From Pontederia crassipes (Eukaryota > Streptophyta > Magnoliopsida > Commelinales > Pontederiaceae): 64,000 nt of DNA. The stretch lies in NCBI GenBank assembly GCA_030549335.1, contig CM060191.1, positions 3,787,001 to 3,851,000 on the forward strand. Direction: 5' to 3'. Under the pieces are notes generated by a model that saw nothing but the letters and a program-made list of their open reading frames with translations, ran no database searches and was not told the origin of the DNA. This document shows positions 47,818-59,022 of the stretch, one piece after another; within the stretch, counting starts at the first letter, position 1; each line of letters begins with the position of its first letter. A program made the translations under genes and the position numbers.

Positions 47818-48110
47818 TCACTTGAGTGGATGGCATGACCATTAAACCCTTCTTGCTCTAAGCAAGAACCATTTCACTTTTTATTTTATTTATAGCATCT
47901 GTGCTCGCTCTACCCACTTGAGTGGATAGCATGGTCATTAAACCCTTCTTGCTATAAGCAAGAATCAACTCACTTCTTTTTATATTTTACGACATGTGTG
48001 TGTGTGTGGATGCACTATCTAGTTGAGTGGATAGCATGATCATTAAACCCTTCTTGCTATAAGTAAAAACCATCCCACTTTTGTTTATATTTTACGACAT
48101 AGGTCCACTT
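47818..48110. repeat. Three-copy ~100-bp tandem repeat
   Basis: Units start with TTGAGTGGAT at 47822, 47918 and 48023. Each contains ATTAAACCCTTCTTGCT, then AAGCAAGAA and a TTTATATTTTACGACAT-like tail. Non-coding. Confidence 0.85.
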
Positions 48111-48135
48111 ACTCTTAAACCTATATATTAATTGT

Positions 48136-48217
48136 GTGTGCGTGTGTAGGTCCGCTTACGTGCGTGCGTGTGATGTGTGTGCGTGTGTAGGTCCGCTTAC
48201 GTGCGTGCGTGTGATGT
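48136..48217. repeat. Two-copy 41-bp TG-rich tandem repeat
   Basis: The unit with CGTGTGTAGGTCCGCTTACG occurs at 48141 and 48182 and is followed by GTGCGTGCGTGTGATGTGT. Confidence 0.88.
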
Positions 48218-48336
48218 GTCTGCGTTAATTCAATATTTTTGTTTCATGACAGGAGACCGTTAATCTTAGATCCCTACGATCTCCATGGTCGCTCACCCGA
48301 TTTGCCGTCAGCTAATGCGAGCGAGCGCCTCCACTA

Positions 48337-48768
48337 ATGAAGCTCTTCCCCATTGAGAGATTCTTCACGAAGCTCTTCTCCATCGATAGATTTTTTGTCG
48401 ATCAAAGTCCGCCCGCTGGATCTGTGTCGATTCCGCTCTTCCCCGTCGATAGATTTTTTGTCGATCAAAGTCCGCCCGCTGGATCTGTGTCAATTCCGCT
48501 CTTCCCCGTCGATAGATTTTTTGTCGATCAAAGTCCGCCCGCTCGATCCGTGTCGATTCTGCTCTTCCCCGTTGTTCGTGGCTCGCGGAAATCAAATTTG
48601 CAATCCACTCTTCCCCCAAAAGCTCCCCTCGCGAATCGACATTTGCTCTTCCCGCTTCTCTATTGTTCGCCAACCATCATCATGGTTTGCCGGACAGAGA
48701 TTCTTCACGAATTGTTGGAAGTCACCACGTCGCCATCCTCGTCATCACCTCCAGCGTCGTCAACTTGA
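48337..48768 (+). other. Open frame containing a 63-bp minisatellite; protein not recognised
   Basis: The unit CGATAGATTTTTTGTCGATC... is repeated three times (48384-48572, period 63). Because 63 is a multiple of three, the frame encodes a 21-residue repeat beginning DRFFVDQSPPAGSVSIPLFP. The frame is open for 143 codons, but the second plus frame is open over nearly the same stretch (48353-48775), so openness alone is weak evidence. No signal peptide, domain or splice context supports a gene. Most likely a minisatellite in repeat-derived DNA. Confidence 0.4.
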
Positions 48769-48779
48769 GCTGTAGCACG

Positions 48780-49270
48780 AGTCATCCGACCAGCTGCTAT
48801 GCATTATATGTTGAATGAAGATGTCATGTAATGTGGTGTACATGTCATATCTACCGGTTTATTAACTTTTGTAACATCTAGTGGCTAGTATAAATATAGG
48901 TTGGTGGTCAGTCTTTTGGTTTTGAATAAAAAAGTAAAAAACTTTCTTAGCTTCTTCGTCCATTCCTCTTGCTTCTCTCCTCTGCGTTTTCTCTTTCCAT
49001 TTTGTCTTATATTCCGGCGATGTGCTAATGACCCCATGGAGCTCGAAATTTGACACGAATCGGCATCAGTTCTTCACTCGTCCTCCATTGTTCCTTGTCA
49101 TTCATGGTTCACTGGAGATGCATTCGTCGTCGGATAGATCTTCGCTGCTTAGGTTGGAACAATGGACGGAGCGTAGCTTCGGATCGTGCTTTCCTGTCAT
49201 TCGTCGGACAATCTTCCGATTGTAGGGGAAGGCTGGAGCGAGGCAATGTCAATCGGGAGTGAGGGGAAGA
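48780..49270 (+). mobile_element. Possible LTR remnant, low confidence
   Basis: AGTATAAATATAGG (48886-48899), GGTTTTGAATAAAAAAG and a pyrimidine-rich leader ending ATTCCGGCGATG are arranged as in 28888-29250. No partner LTR or target duplication identified. Confidence 0.3.
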
Positions 49271-49336
49271 GCAGATATGGATTACCTTCATTGGTTTAAA
49301 AATGTGCGGTCGTGATCTGCTACTAGGTGCATTTAT

Positions 49337-49339
<3 letters not shown>

Positions 49340-49387
<48 letters not shown>
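49340..49387. repeat. (AT)n microsatellite
   Basis: About 47 bp. Confidence 0.95.
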
Positions 49388-49390
<3 letters not shown>

Positions 49391-49563
49391 AACTTTTGTA
49401 TAATTAATATGCAACCGACATAAATATAAAGATCATTAGATGATTATTATATAGTTGAGATTCAATCCCTATTGAATATAATATTATTTGGTTTAATTCA
49501 ATTCCTATTAAAATTCATTGGATGCATATTGGTTATATAACGTGTTGTTGATATTACTTAAAA

Positions 49564-49577
49564 TCTCTCTTTCTCTT

Positions 49578-49624
<47 letters not shown>
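49564..49624. repeat. Compound (CT)n(AT)n microsatellite
   Basis: CT run to about 49596, then TA/AT to 49624. Confidence 0.93.
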
Positions 49625-49627
<3 letters not shown>

Positions 49628-50404
49628 AAAAGGAATATGTGGCGCACTTTTTTGTCGTAATCCACAGCTCGTATCCACACCGTTCATGGCAGCCCAATCT
49701 AGCCATCTTTCTCCTCCATGAGTAAAAAAGAGGGAAAAAGAAAACTCCTCTTTCCTCTTTGCTATGAAGAGAGGGGAAAAGGGCGCCTCTCCCCTCTTGG
49801 GTGACAAGTTCCTCTTTCTTCTTTCTGCCGGCGGCTCTTCTATACGTCTCGCTAAGTTTGATCGATTGCATATTTACTTCTCTTTGAAGCTGACCGGAGA
49901 GCATCGCCAATTTGTGCGCAACAGTATGAATAAGAATCCTTTTTGTGGTGGTGTCTTTGTGTGAAATTATTTCAAGGATGATAACACAATCATTTAAAGA
50001 GAGAATTTTTTAACTATTAGTTCATTAGCCCCATTGACTTCGTTGTCTTCTTAAGTTTTTAGTTTGTGAAATCACTACATCATGCTTTCATTTGATTACT
50101 ACGATTGATAACAATAAAAGGTACTCAAGATTCTTGTGTGCTAGAATGCTCCCCATTTCACTTCAACCCACTTGCTCTTTCTTTGGACAATCTTTTTCAT
50201 GTTTTTTTAGCTTCTTCATCTCTAAGTTTTTTTTTCTCCGCGTGCAACTCCTCCAAGTGCGGCCACCTCTCCACGGCATCAACCCACTTGGAAATTCCTC
50301 CATCGGTGCTAGTCCTAGAACACCTCCGTCGTGTGGTGCCGTTACCTCGTCCGGTTCTTGAACATTGTCGTTTGCCTAAATGCGCCACCATTCATTTCAC
50401 CAAT
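49625..50404. other. Unassigned interval
   Basis: No gene recognised. ORFs on both strands overlap and lack domains. Confidence 0.4.
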
Positions 50405-51259
50405 GTTGTCATGACCGGACCGGACCGGCCGGACCGTCGACTGGTCGACAACGCGGTCCACTTCATGGGCTAAAACCGGGAAAGCTATTGGACCGGGTTG
50501 AACTGGTCAAACCTGGTAAAAAATCGAATAAAGTCGGAAAAACTCGGATCAGACCGCGTTTCAATCAAACTGGTCTACTTAGAAAAATAAAACAACAGTA
50601 AAAAAAGTAAAAGAAAAAAAAAACTCAAAAAGTCGAAACTGAGAAACCTAAGCCTGTCTCTTCTTCATTCCGAGCCTGCCTCTTCGCCTCCCCATCGATG
50701 TCAGTGGAGCAGGTGCCCACTTGGTGATCGGTTCGATTGTTCGAGACTTCGAATCTTCCATGAGGTGAGGCCGCTGTGGCATTATGGCGAACGATGCACT
50801 GCGCATGCCCGAAAGGAGATACTTGTTCCACATTGGGCTCTCGTGCACGGAGGCAGAGCGAGAGGCGAGGAGCCGAGGATGAAGACCGTCTTCAAGAACC
50901 TTGACAATGTCGACGCATGAAACGAAAGAAGAATAGAAGAAGAGATACAATGTTACCTTTATTTTAAAGATATTGTGTATATCTTTAAATTTATCAGCCT
51001 CATATATACAAAATAATAGATAGATAAATCACATTATTTTATCAACTCTTATGTTTATGTTAACGTTCCTTTTATCATTATAATATTTTTAAGTCTAAAT
51101 TTTTATGGGGTACATATTTGTTATTTAAATAATTTGATAGTTTGATGTATTATATTAAATAATAATATTTTATTACTAACTGATCCGACCGATTGGTCCG
51201 ATCGGTTCGACCTGGAACGAAGACTTTTCCAATTTATTGTCCGGTCCGATCGTGATAAC
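50405..51259. mobile_element. Inverted-repeat element with ACCGGACCGGACCGG ends
   Basis: The left end GTTGTCATGACCGGACCGGA pairs with the right end, which as reverse complement reads GTTATCACGATCGGACCGGA. Subterminal sequence repeats GGACCG, GTCGACTGGTCGAC (a palindrome) and AAACCGG-like motifs. It shares ends with 27290-28047. A GC-richer interior (50640-50945) encodes nothing recognised. Confidence 0.65.
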
Positions 51260-52124
51260 ACTGCATTTCACCCTCCACTGTTATCATCATATAATTGCAG
51301 CAAGTAATCCTAAGATTAGACGAGGAGAAGTGGAAATAGAGTACCATCTTGTTGTCACCAAACAAGGAAGAAGGGAGAGAAAGAAGAAGAGGAGGATGAG
51401 GAGAGAGGAGGGAGAGAAAGAGGTGCAATAGGGGAGGACCATGGCAGAGAGGAGTGGAAAGGAGAAAAAAAAATGGAAGCAAAAAATGTCAATCATTGAT
51501 AGTAAGAATAAAATCTCACCATTCCTTAGATCCAATGGATGACGTCCATAGCTGTAATTTACAGCTCATTTAAGGAGCTGTACATCCAGTGCCCTAAGTT
51601 AACATAATAAACTCAATGTATACTATTATAAAATAATTAGTATATGCCATGCTTTTATCTTTTAGGTGTTATTATTTTGTTTCATCATTTTATGTCATAT
51701 TTGCTCATCATTTTAATTTGAGTATTATGATAAAAATAATTAAATAATACAGAATATCATTAACTATAAGTTATACTAAAACTATTTTGGATATATTTTT
51801 AAATTTATTATAATATGATTATTTAAAAAAAAACAGTATGATTAGAAGAAAATTGGGGGAAAAACAATAAAGATATAAAAGAAATAAAGTATATGAAACA
51901 ATAAAAAATAAATAGGAAAATATTTTTTTATGATATAAGGAACAATAAAAGGAACAATAAAAAAATTATATTATCTTGACATATGGACCTACCAGACTAA
52001 CCACAAAACAAATTTTTATGATAAAAAGTTTTTACCAATTTAAAACGTATTAGAATCCGAATTTACCCCTAATTCCAATTTCAAACTGAGTCAACTCGTT
52101 TTTGAGACTTAAAATGGTAATTTC
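51260..52124. other. Intergenic AT-rich stretch
   Basis: Includes purine-rich sequence at 51360-51425. No gene recognised. Confidence 0.4.
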
Positions 52125-52475
52125 TTAAGTATTAAAATTAATTTTTGATAACCCTGTACTATACCACTTCATCACATATTTGCAAGATGTGTGTGATAGC
52201 ACATGATACAGAGACACCATTCTTTCAATCAGTAACCTGTGGCATCCACAACCACAAATTTTTTCAGATAGCCAAATGATCTGGGACAGATGTTTTCTGA
52301 AAAGAGAAAATATGTTAGACTGTCTGTAAATTTGGCTTGACAACCCAAATATGATGATGATATCTTGATGAAACAGTAGAAAAAAAGTATCAGACAACCA
52401 AATCTTCTAGTTACAGTGAAAGTTTCAAAACGCAAATTGTTGAGGCATTTATATATCAGAAAAAGATGTTGTTGT

Positions 52476-52733
52476 TCACTTGGAAGTCCTCTTCTGGTAC
52501 TGAGCCTTGATCCATTTGATTCCAGTGCTGGTGCCGCTCTTCACCTTCTGTGCTCCAACAGATGCAGCTGCCTTGGTCTTGTCAAAGCTCGCAGAAGCCA
52601 TTGCCTTCACATTATCCATCTTCTTCTTCTTCTCCTCCTTGGACCCATCTCTATCGTAGTCGTCATCGTTCGCCCCCAGACCGCCGCTGCCCCATTGATC
52701 CGCCCAGCTCGGTGCGTCGCTCCTGGAACCCAT
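52476..52733 (-). CDS. Small conserved plant protein of unknown function
   Basis: 85 residues in one coding exon. The N-terminus MGSRSDAPSWADQWGSGGLG is followed by an acidic DDDYDRDG, then a Lys-rich EEKKKKMDNVK helix, FDKTKAAASVGAQKVKSGTS, and a basic C-terminus GIKWIKAQYQKRTSK. There is no signal peptide or membrane segment. The KTKAAASVGAQKVKSGTSxG..WIK pattern recurs in small plant proteins that I recall as unnamed. I assign no function. An intron acceptor CTTATTGCAG ends 2 nt before the ATG, so the 5' UTR is spliced and the ATG is close to the exon start. The first exon is probably near 53.6 kb, not precisely placed. Confidence 0.75.
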   Translation of the reverse strand: MGSRSDAPSWADQWGSGGLGANDDDYDRDGSKEEKKKKMDNVKAMASASFDKTKAAASVGAQKVKSGTSTGIKWIKAQYQKRTSK

Positions 52734-52807
52734 TTCTGCAATAAGAGAACTACCGAATTAGCAACAGGGGTAATCGTTCCTGACATGGCATCAACCATTT
52801 GAACAAC

Positions 52808-52950
52808 TCTCCTCTTCTTTCTTGTTGTGTGCGTGGCAATGAGTGCAAGGATTATATTAAACGCTATCTGTTCATGGACTCTTTCCTCTTCTTTCTTGTG
52901 GTGTGGCAATGAGTGCAATGATTATATTAAACGTTATCTGTTCATGGACT
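52808..52950. repeat. ~71-bp tandem duplication in the 5' UTR intron
   Basis: Two copies of a unit with CTCTTCTTTCTTGT, GTGGCAATGAGTGCAA and ATCTGTTCATGGACT start near 52809 and 52882. The second lacks a few bases. Most likely inside the intron of the 52476-52733 gene. Confidence 0.85.
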
Positions 52951-53709
52951 ACGAACACGAAACCAATAGAATTGAAGGTAACCTTGTTTATAGTCGACAT
53001 CTGTTTCAAACATTTTAAAAGCATTCAAAATTTATGATAACACTTCTTATGCATTTGAAACTGGTGTTACTCAGACGAAATATCTCAATAAGAAAACAAA
53101 AGAAGCATTTCTGCACCTGTCCTTTACTTGAACTTTGAATTCGCAAGATCCGTTCTTTCACAGCAAGTCAAAAGAAAAAAAAAAAGAACAATTCCTAATA
53201 CCGAAACCAGATAAAATCCATAAAGGAACTCTGATTGGCTGGATAGTCGCAACGCCCAATGGACTGTTCAAAGACCAGATCAGGTTTGCGAATAAAAGGA
53301 ACCGTCTTGCAAGGCAAGTATCGCACCGTCCTGCAACTTCATCTGGCTTAAAAAAAATTTACTTGCTTTTCTAAAAGCCGATTGATTTCATGCTAAAAGC
53401 TGAGATTTTTCAATGTTTTTAATGAATCAATACCTTTCGTAATCATTTCCCTCCACACTTACACTCTTTCCAGAAAAAGACCCAAAAGAATACATCAGAA
53501 ACGAAAAGATCAAACATCGTTTTCAGGAGATTAACCATCTGGTAAACTTGAGATAAGAAAAACAATACTAAACAAGATCCAACAAGCAGAGAACTTCAAA
53601 CTGTACAAGCACAGGAAAATGGAAGAAACCTGCACCTCTTCGACAGGCTGATCCTTGAGGAAAGGAGACAAAAGATGTTCCTGGTTTGTGATAAGATGTG
53701 AATGGAGCA

Positions 53710-53730
53710 GGGGGGGGGGGGGGGGGGGGG
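53710..53730. repeat. G21 homopolymer
   Basis: A run of about 21 G in the upstream region of the small gene, followed within 150 bp by a GGGGAGAGGAGAGAAGGGAG purine tract. The length is uncertain in any assembly. Confidence 0.85.
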
Positions 53731-54334
53731 TCAGCCACCTCTATGTCTAACCACTTTCAGGGGGGAGAGGAGAGAAGGGAGAAGAGAGGGGGAGAGAGAG
53801 AAAGAGCAAAATGTCCCTTTTTTTTCTCTTCTATACAGAGCAGAGGCAGTGGGGGCCATCATTCTAAATGCACCTGTAAAATTTGCATCATAGTTTCCCC
53901 CCTTTGAAAGTGTGTCACCTTGTCCTACTTGGTTATGTTGCTTGGCCTTTGGGTCATCTTCTTGGTGGTGTAGTGGAGGAGAGAGAGAGGAGAGGAAAAG
54001 ATGCCATTGGCTTGTACATATTGCTGTGATCTTATTTTATTTTATTTTTGGTACACAGAGCCTGTCATGCCCCTTTTTTTTGAAAAAAAAAGAAATGGCT
54101 AGTTGCCTTAAATATTCCATTAGCCAGTCAAAGCAGCTTATTATGCTTGCAGAAGTTAATGGCAGCTGAGTCAATTACTGCTGGGTTAACATTTTTGCAT
54201 TGCATTTAATGGAATAATGATTTGGGGATATTTGTTTCTGCATAATACAACACAAACACAGCAGTCACTTGGAAGGGAAGATGATGCTGTCTTTGTGGCT
54301 AAGCACTTCTGATTTTTTTTAAAAAACAAACCAC

Positions 54335-54369
<35 letters not shown>

Positions 54370-55434
54370 TGCAGAAGTTTTGATTTTTAGATTTCAGACA
54401 AAGCATTGTGCTGAATCCACTTCTTTGCTTGGTTCATCTCTGATTCAGTGTAGGACCAGGCTCTTTGTTTTTGTTTTGGCCAACTATTTTTTTTTTCACC
54501 ACACTTCAAAATCAATAATTAACCCATCATCAATTATCTGATTTTTGGTAAAAAATATTATCCATTATTTGATTCGGTTCGATTAATTCATTAAACATTC
54601 AGCTAGATTCGATTAACAGTCATCAAATTATGTGAAGAAAATAATGATATATATTTTTTTTAAAAAATAAAGTTTTTATTATTTTATATTTAAAACACAT
54701 AAATAAAGGAAAGTATATGTCAAATTAGGAGTTTGATATCAAACTTTGAACATAAATCAATTATCACATTTAGCATATGGACGCATATAAAGTTTTTTTT
54801 TTTAAAAAAAACATAGGCCATGTAAAAAAAAATCAAAACGTATATTAAAGAGAGAAGAATATGAATATCCCAAATAATATTTATTTCTACGACAATAATA
54901 ATCAAAATGAAAATATTATTTTACTTATCAGTTAACTTTGATTTAATCTGAAACTTTGATTAATTCACTAAACTGAACCATTTGTATTCAGTTAATAAAG
55001 TCGTTTTATTTGTTAACCGAATCAAAATTAAATTGATTATTTCGATTCGATTAAAAGGATAAATCCTTCGGTTAATCCGGCGGCAAGTGCTATTGAGAAA
55101 AAAAAAGGAGAGAATATCGAATAGGAAAAGTAAAAATATCATGCAGCTATCTTTGAACATTGACAAACGAGTTGGACAATTTTCTATCAGCCTTGACCAC
55201 ATGATAAAAATTAAAAACTCAGTGGAACATAAATAAATACATTATTTATAATTATATATTAATTGCATTTTTTTAAATTCACTATCATTCGATTAATTTG
55301 TATCGTCCGATATCATGCTATTTCCAAATTTATGAATATGACTTTTAATATAAATAAATCGATTTTTTTTCGATTCTGATGAATACTTTTGAAGATTATT
55401 GATGATTACTATTATACTTTTTTTAATAAGATTA
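53731..55434. other. Intergenic, including (TTA)n and degraded inverted-repeat sequence
   Basis: (TTA)n at 54335-54370. 54570-54625 and 55015-55080 carry TTCGGTTCGATTAA-type motifs in opposite orientation, likely a decayed MITE. No gene. Confidence 0.5.
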
Positions 55435-55775
55435 TTTTTATAAACCATTCCTAAACTATTCAAATTACAAACTCATTTTTTTTATCTCTAAACTATCGCG
55501 ATTTTTTTAATTTGATCATTCCGTCGACTTCGACTTTTCTCATTTATGAAAAGTCCAATATACCCTCCCATCGACTTTACATTTTTGTTTTGACCTCTAC
55601 ATCTCCGATTGCGAAAGGAGGGGTATTTTTGACTTTTCATAAATGAGAAAAATAAAATATGACAGAAAAGTTGAGAGAAGTCTACATGCGATAGTTTAAG
55701 GATAAAAAAGAATTCTAATTTAAGGTTAAATATGGAAAATTAAAATAATTTAGAGGTTTATGAAAATAACCTTTT
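55435..55775. mobile_element. Third foldback MITE
   Basis: Arms 55435-55590 and 55610-55775 pair: TTATTTTTATAAACC with its reverse complement near 55775, CTAAACTATCGCGATTTTTT with GCGATAGTTTA, and TTTATGAAAAGTC with its partner. Same general design as 8745-9474 (shared TCGCGA, TTTTCGCAT/TTTTCTCAT). TSD ambiguous because of flanking T runs. Confidence 0.65.
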
Positions 55776-57069
55776 TTAGTATAAATGAATCATTGCATGA
55801 GCTGTTATTGAGTTTGGCATTAGTTGGGGCATTTCATTCGAGCTACCTAAAAATCCTACGGATTGTTAATTTCTCCAAACAACCAAGAAAACAATAAAAA
55901 CTGCTGAAATGAGCAGGAAGTCCAAATTTTTTAATTAGTTCGAACATAATATAATGTTTATATTATAGAATGAAGGATATGATATTATACTTTTATGTGG
56001 CAGTGGTTTCTATATGTCCTTTGAAATTATATTGAGTAAAAATAGTAACTATATTTTGTTGATCACATTTGGCCATTATCAGATATTTAATAATTATATA
56101 AATACAATATTCATTTTGTTAGGTAAGCATTGAGTTGTCTTTCTCAAACTTATTCCATGGTTTCTATCCTAACATCTACACTCTTTGGTCCTATAAAAAG
56201 AATATCATTTTGTGCCCCTTTTTTTTTGTCATCTTGAACATAAAACTACATTATTCAAACATGATACAAGTTCCCTTCCATATTTTTAATTTTTTTTGTC
56301 ATCTTATATCTTAATAAATTTTTTTGGCCGAGTCCATCTCTCTGCATTTATGTTGAGAGAATTGTCCCCACAGTACCTACCACTCCTAGATTTTAATTTA
56401 GGATCTTGTACCCATAATATTAACTCTTAGCTCCTAACTAGTTGGGCAATCTAATTCCAGCATTCCACATTGGAAGAACATGCATTCAATGAGCAGAGGA
56501 GTCTATTTATAACTCCAACCAACCCCCACTTTGATGCATTCATTCCTCCATTTTGGTTCAACTAATCCAAAATATTTGACACAAGTTTATATCAAACTGA
56601 TGTGAGTCACATCACAAGCATTTAAGGTTACACACATACACTGTATGCTCCCTTAATCTGAACAAAAAGAGAAACATAGAACAACACAAACCAAAACAAT
56701 TTCTACAATTACATATTTAGCAGAAAGATGTTGATCTGATACAATGACATATGTTCAGCTTAATTGAGCAAACAGAATCATTAGATCAGCTATGTATTAT
56801 TGAGGGTAATCAATTTATATATGTAATGTGTGTGTGTGTCATTTTTCATTCTCCTGCAAGATGGCAAGAATTTGTACCAAACAATGGGGGTCAATATTTA
56901 CTTCCTGTCAGAAACTATTAATCCAGTGTCAATCTATGTAATTTAAGATTGTAAAATTTCTACAGTGAGTCAAAAGAGCAAGAGTGCATTTTTTTGTTCA
57001 ACAACTGGTGGGTGAATGCTGCTAAAGACACTAATTCCAGAATAGCAAATAGCATTACAAAGCCAGTAC

Positions 57070-57071
<2 letters not shown>
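55776..57071. other. Intergenic, downstream of the CASP-like gene
   Basis: No gene recognised. AT-rich with short T runs. Confidence 0.45.

Positions 57072-57124
<53 letters not shown>
57072..57124. repeat. (GA)n microsatellite in the CASP-like 3' UTR
   Basis: About 26 GA units, 18 bp downstream of the stop codon on the gene strand. Confidence 0.95.
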
Positions 57125-57126
<2 letters not shown>

Positions 57127-57141
57127 GTGCAGCTTCACATC

Positions 57142-57860
57142 TCACTGTTCCTGCCCCTGTTCCACCACTTCCTTGGAAGGAACAATAGGAGCTTCAAACT
57201 TGCTGAAGACCCTGTGAGCTGAGATGAGAGACAAGGCGATAAAGCAAACTGTGGCCGCGAAGTGTAACCCCAGTGACACCTTGATCCGACTGCAGAATTT
57301 GTCATAGTAGCTGCACACCTCACTCCATGAGACCTCTCTGTCGCCCTCCTTTGCCAGGTAGAGCAGCTCGGCGACTGCTGCTCCAGCTGTTACCATCAGA
57401 TAGGTCATCACCTGCAAACACGAACAATTCTAAAAACCAACACTTCTTCTAGAGCAGATAAAAATCCTGTAAGCAGTTCGAAAGGTGACCTGGTCCGCGA
57501 TGAAAGGAATCCAGTCGTTCTTCAGCTGCCTAAAGCTCGACAGGAGAAGGGAAGCCATAGCATACACGAGAGAAATGGCACTTACGCAGACCAGGTACCT
57601 ATGAGACAAGGTCATCAGTCATCAGTACCGGAGGGGAGGGGAGGGACGAGCAAAATAGAGGACACACTTTCTTACTTGAGTCCGGAGAGATCACTGAAGG
57701 CCACCTTCCCATAAGCATCACTGGATTGCTTGTCGCTGGCCAACGCCCACAAGGAGGCCGCGCTCAGCGGCAGGACGAGGAACCTGAGGGAGAGGTTTGG
57801 GAGTCTGAAGGACTCGTGATTGTCTGAGCTGGTGGCCCTGTTGTCATCTTCAGCCTTCAT
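57142..57860 (-). CDS. CASP-like membrane protein (DUF588/UPF0497)
   Basis: Exons are 57676-57860, 57490-57598 and 57142-57411. The joined CDS is 564 nt, 187 residues, with GT-AG introns. Four membrane segments are visible: [16 protein letters not shown] (about 26-41, with the conserved Arg at its start), [19 protein letters not shown] (63-81), [20 protein letters not shown] (99-118, just after the conserved Asp in ADQ) and [15 protein letters not shown] (about 152-166). The second outer loop has the family pattern [13 protein letters not shown] with paired cysteines. Both termini are cytosolic. CASP proteins scaffold the root Casparian strip. CASP-like relatives are plasma-membrane proteins of mostly unknown role. 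No breaks. Confidence 0.93.
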
Positions 57861-59022
57861 CTTGGAAGGTGAGGCTGATCAGCTGTGACTGCTGAGGGGG
57901 AGGAAGAAGAAGAAATAGCTGAAGGGGAGGCCCCTAGGAAAGGAAAGTTAAAAGTACTCTTTCAAGCAGTTAGATGTCTGGTGAGAGATCAAAGAGTTTA
58001 AGCAAGAAAAGGGCACTTGTGGGGGAATGAAGGCGGCTTAATGAGTGGGCGTCTAGATGAAAAGGAAGGCTTATGACCCCCTCTGGTAGATGCATCACCC
58101 TATTTTGGCAGTCTGTGGAAAAGACATTTTTAATTTTCAGAAGCATGGACCATGGATGACTTGGTTGAGCACTGATTGACAGCTTCTGATGTTATCTATG
58201 CTCCCTGGTACAGAGTTAAATCTATTCACAACAGCAGCACAGTACAGATAAGAAGATCTTGATGTGTAGTCTTGACTTCTTCAGATCAACCATGAGATGA
58301 TTCTGAAGTTTTTCATTGAATCAACTAAATGTTGGTTGAGGAGGTTTTAGCTGATGAGCTTAATTATAATTTTTTTGTTATGCCAGTGTCTTAATCAGAG
58401 TAGGAAAACGTGCTGTTCAATTTGTGGGCTAAAAAAAAAAATATGATAGTGTATAGACTCAACATCAACTAAATCTTGTTCAATTCAAGATTCAAAAAGA
58501 TAAATATGTAAAGTGAAAAGTAGACTTCATTTAGCCCACCAGAAAGTCATTAACACATAAGAAACGCAGGACAAGAAATTATGGCTCTTTCTCTTTGCAA
58601 GTGAATTGCATGGACCCAAAGACAAACTTTCGAAGACTTGGAAGAATGACTCAAGCAAGTCATAATTAGATCACCATTCTCTTTTTTTTTTTTTCCTTTT
58701 CATTTAGATACCAAGGACAGTTAGAACTTATTACAAAAAGATAGCCACTAACCTGAGCATAAACTTACAACATGGCCATCCATTCAACATTTTAAAGAAT
58801 GTGGGGGGAAATCCACCTCTCCCTCTCCTATTTCTATAACTTGCCTTTTTCTCAGTCTCTCCCTTATGGATCCTTTGGGAATCTTTTCTATGGAAAATCG
58901 AAAAGTTCCCTTGCTGAATCCCCTTTCAAAGACATGCAGGCTACATACATCACTTATATCACATACTGAAGAAATTCATACAACAGATGATTGCTCCCTC
59001 TGTTGATTTGCAGGACTGTCCT
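57861..59022. other. CASP-like upstream region and GT31 downstream region
   Basis: No coding sequence recognised. The DNA nearest 57861 would hold the CASP-like promoter. The last exon of the GT31 gene ends at 59023. Confidence 0.5.

Noticed and set aside
47818..48110. CRISPR-like array
   Set aside because: Only three long, degenerate units without constant short repeats and spacers. The genome is a plant nucleus.
48337..48768. Proline-rich cell-wall protein gene
   Set aside because: No signal peptide, no family motif, and a second frame is equally open.
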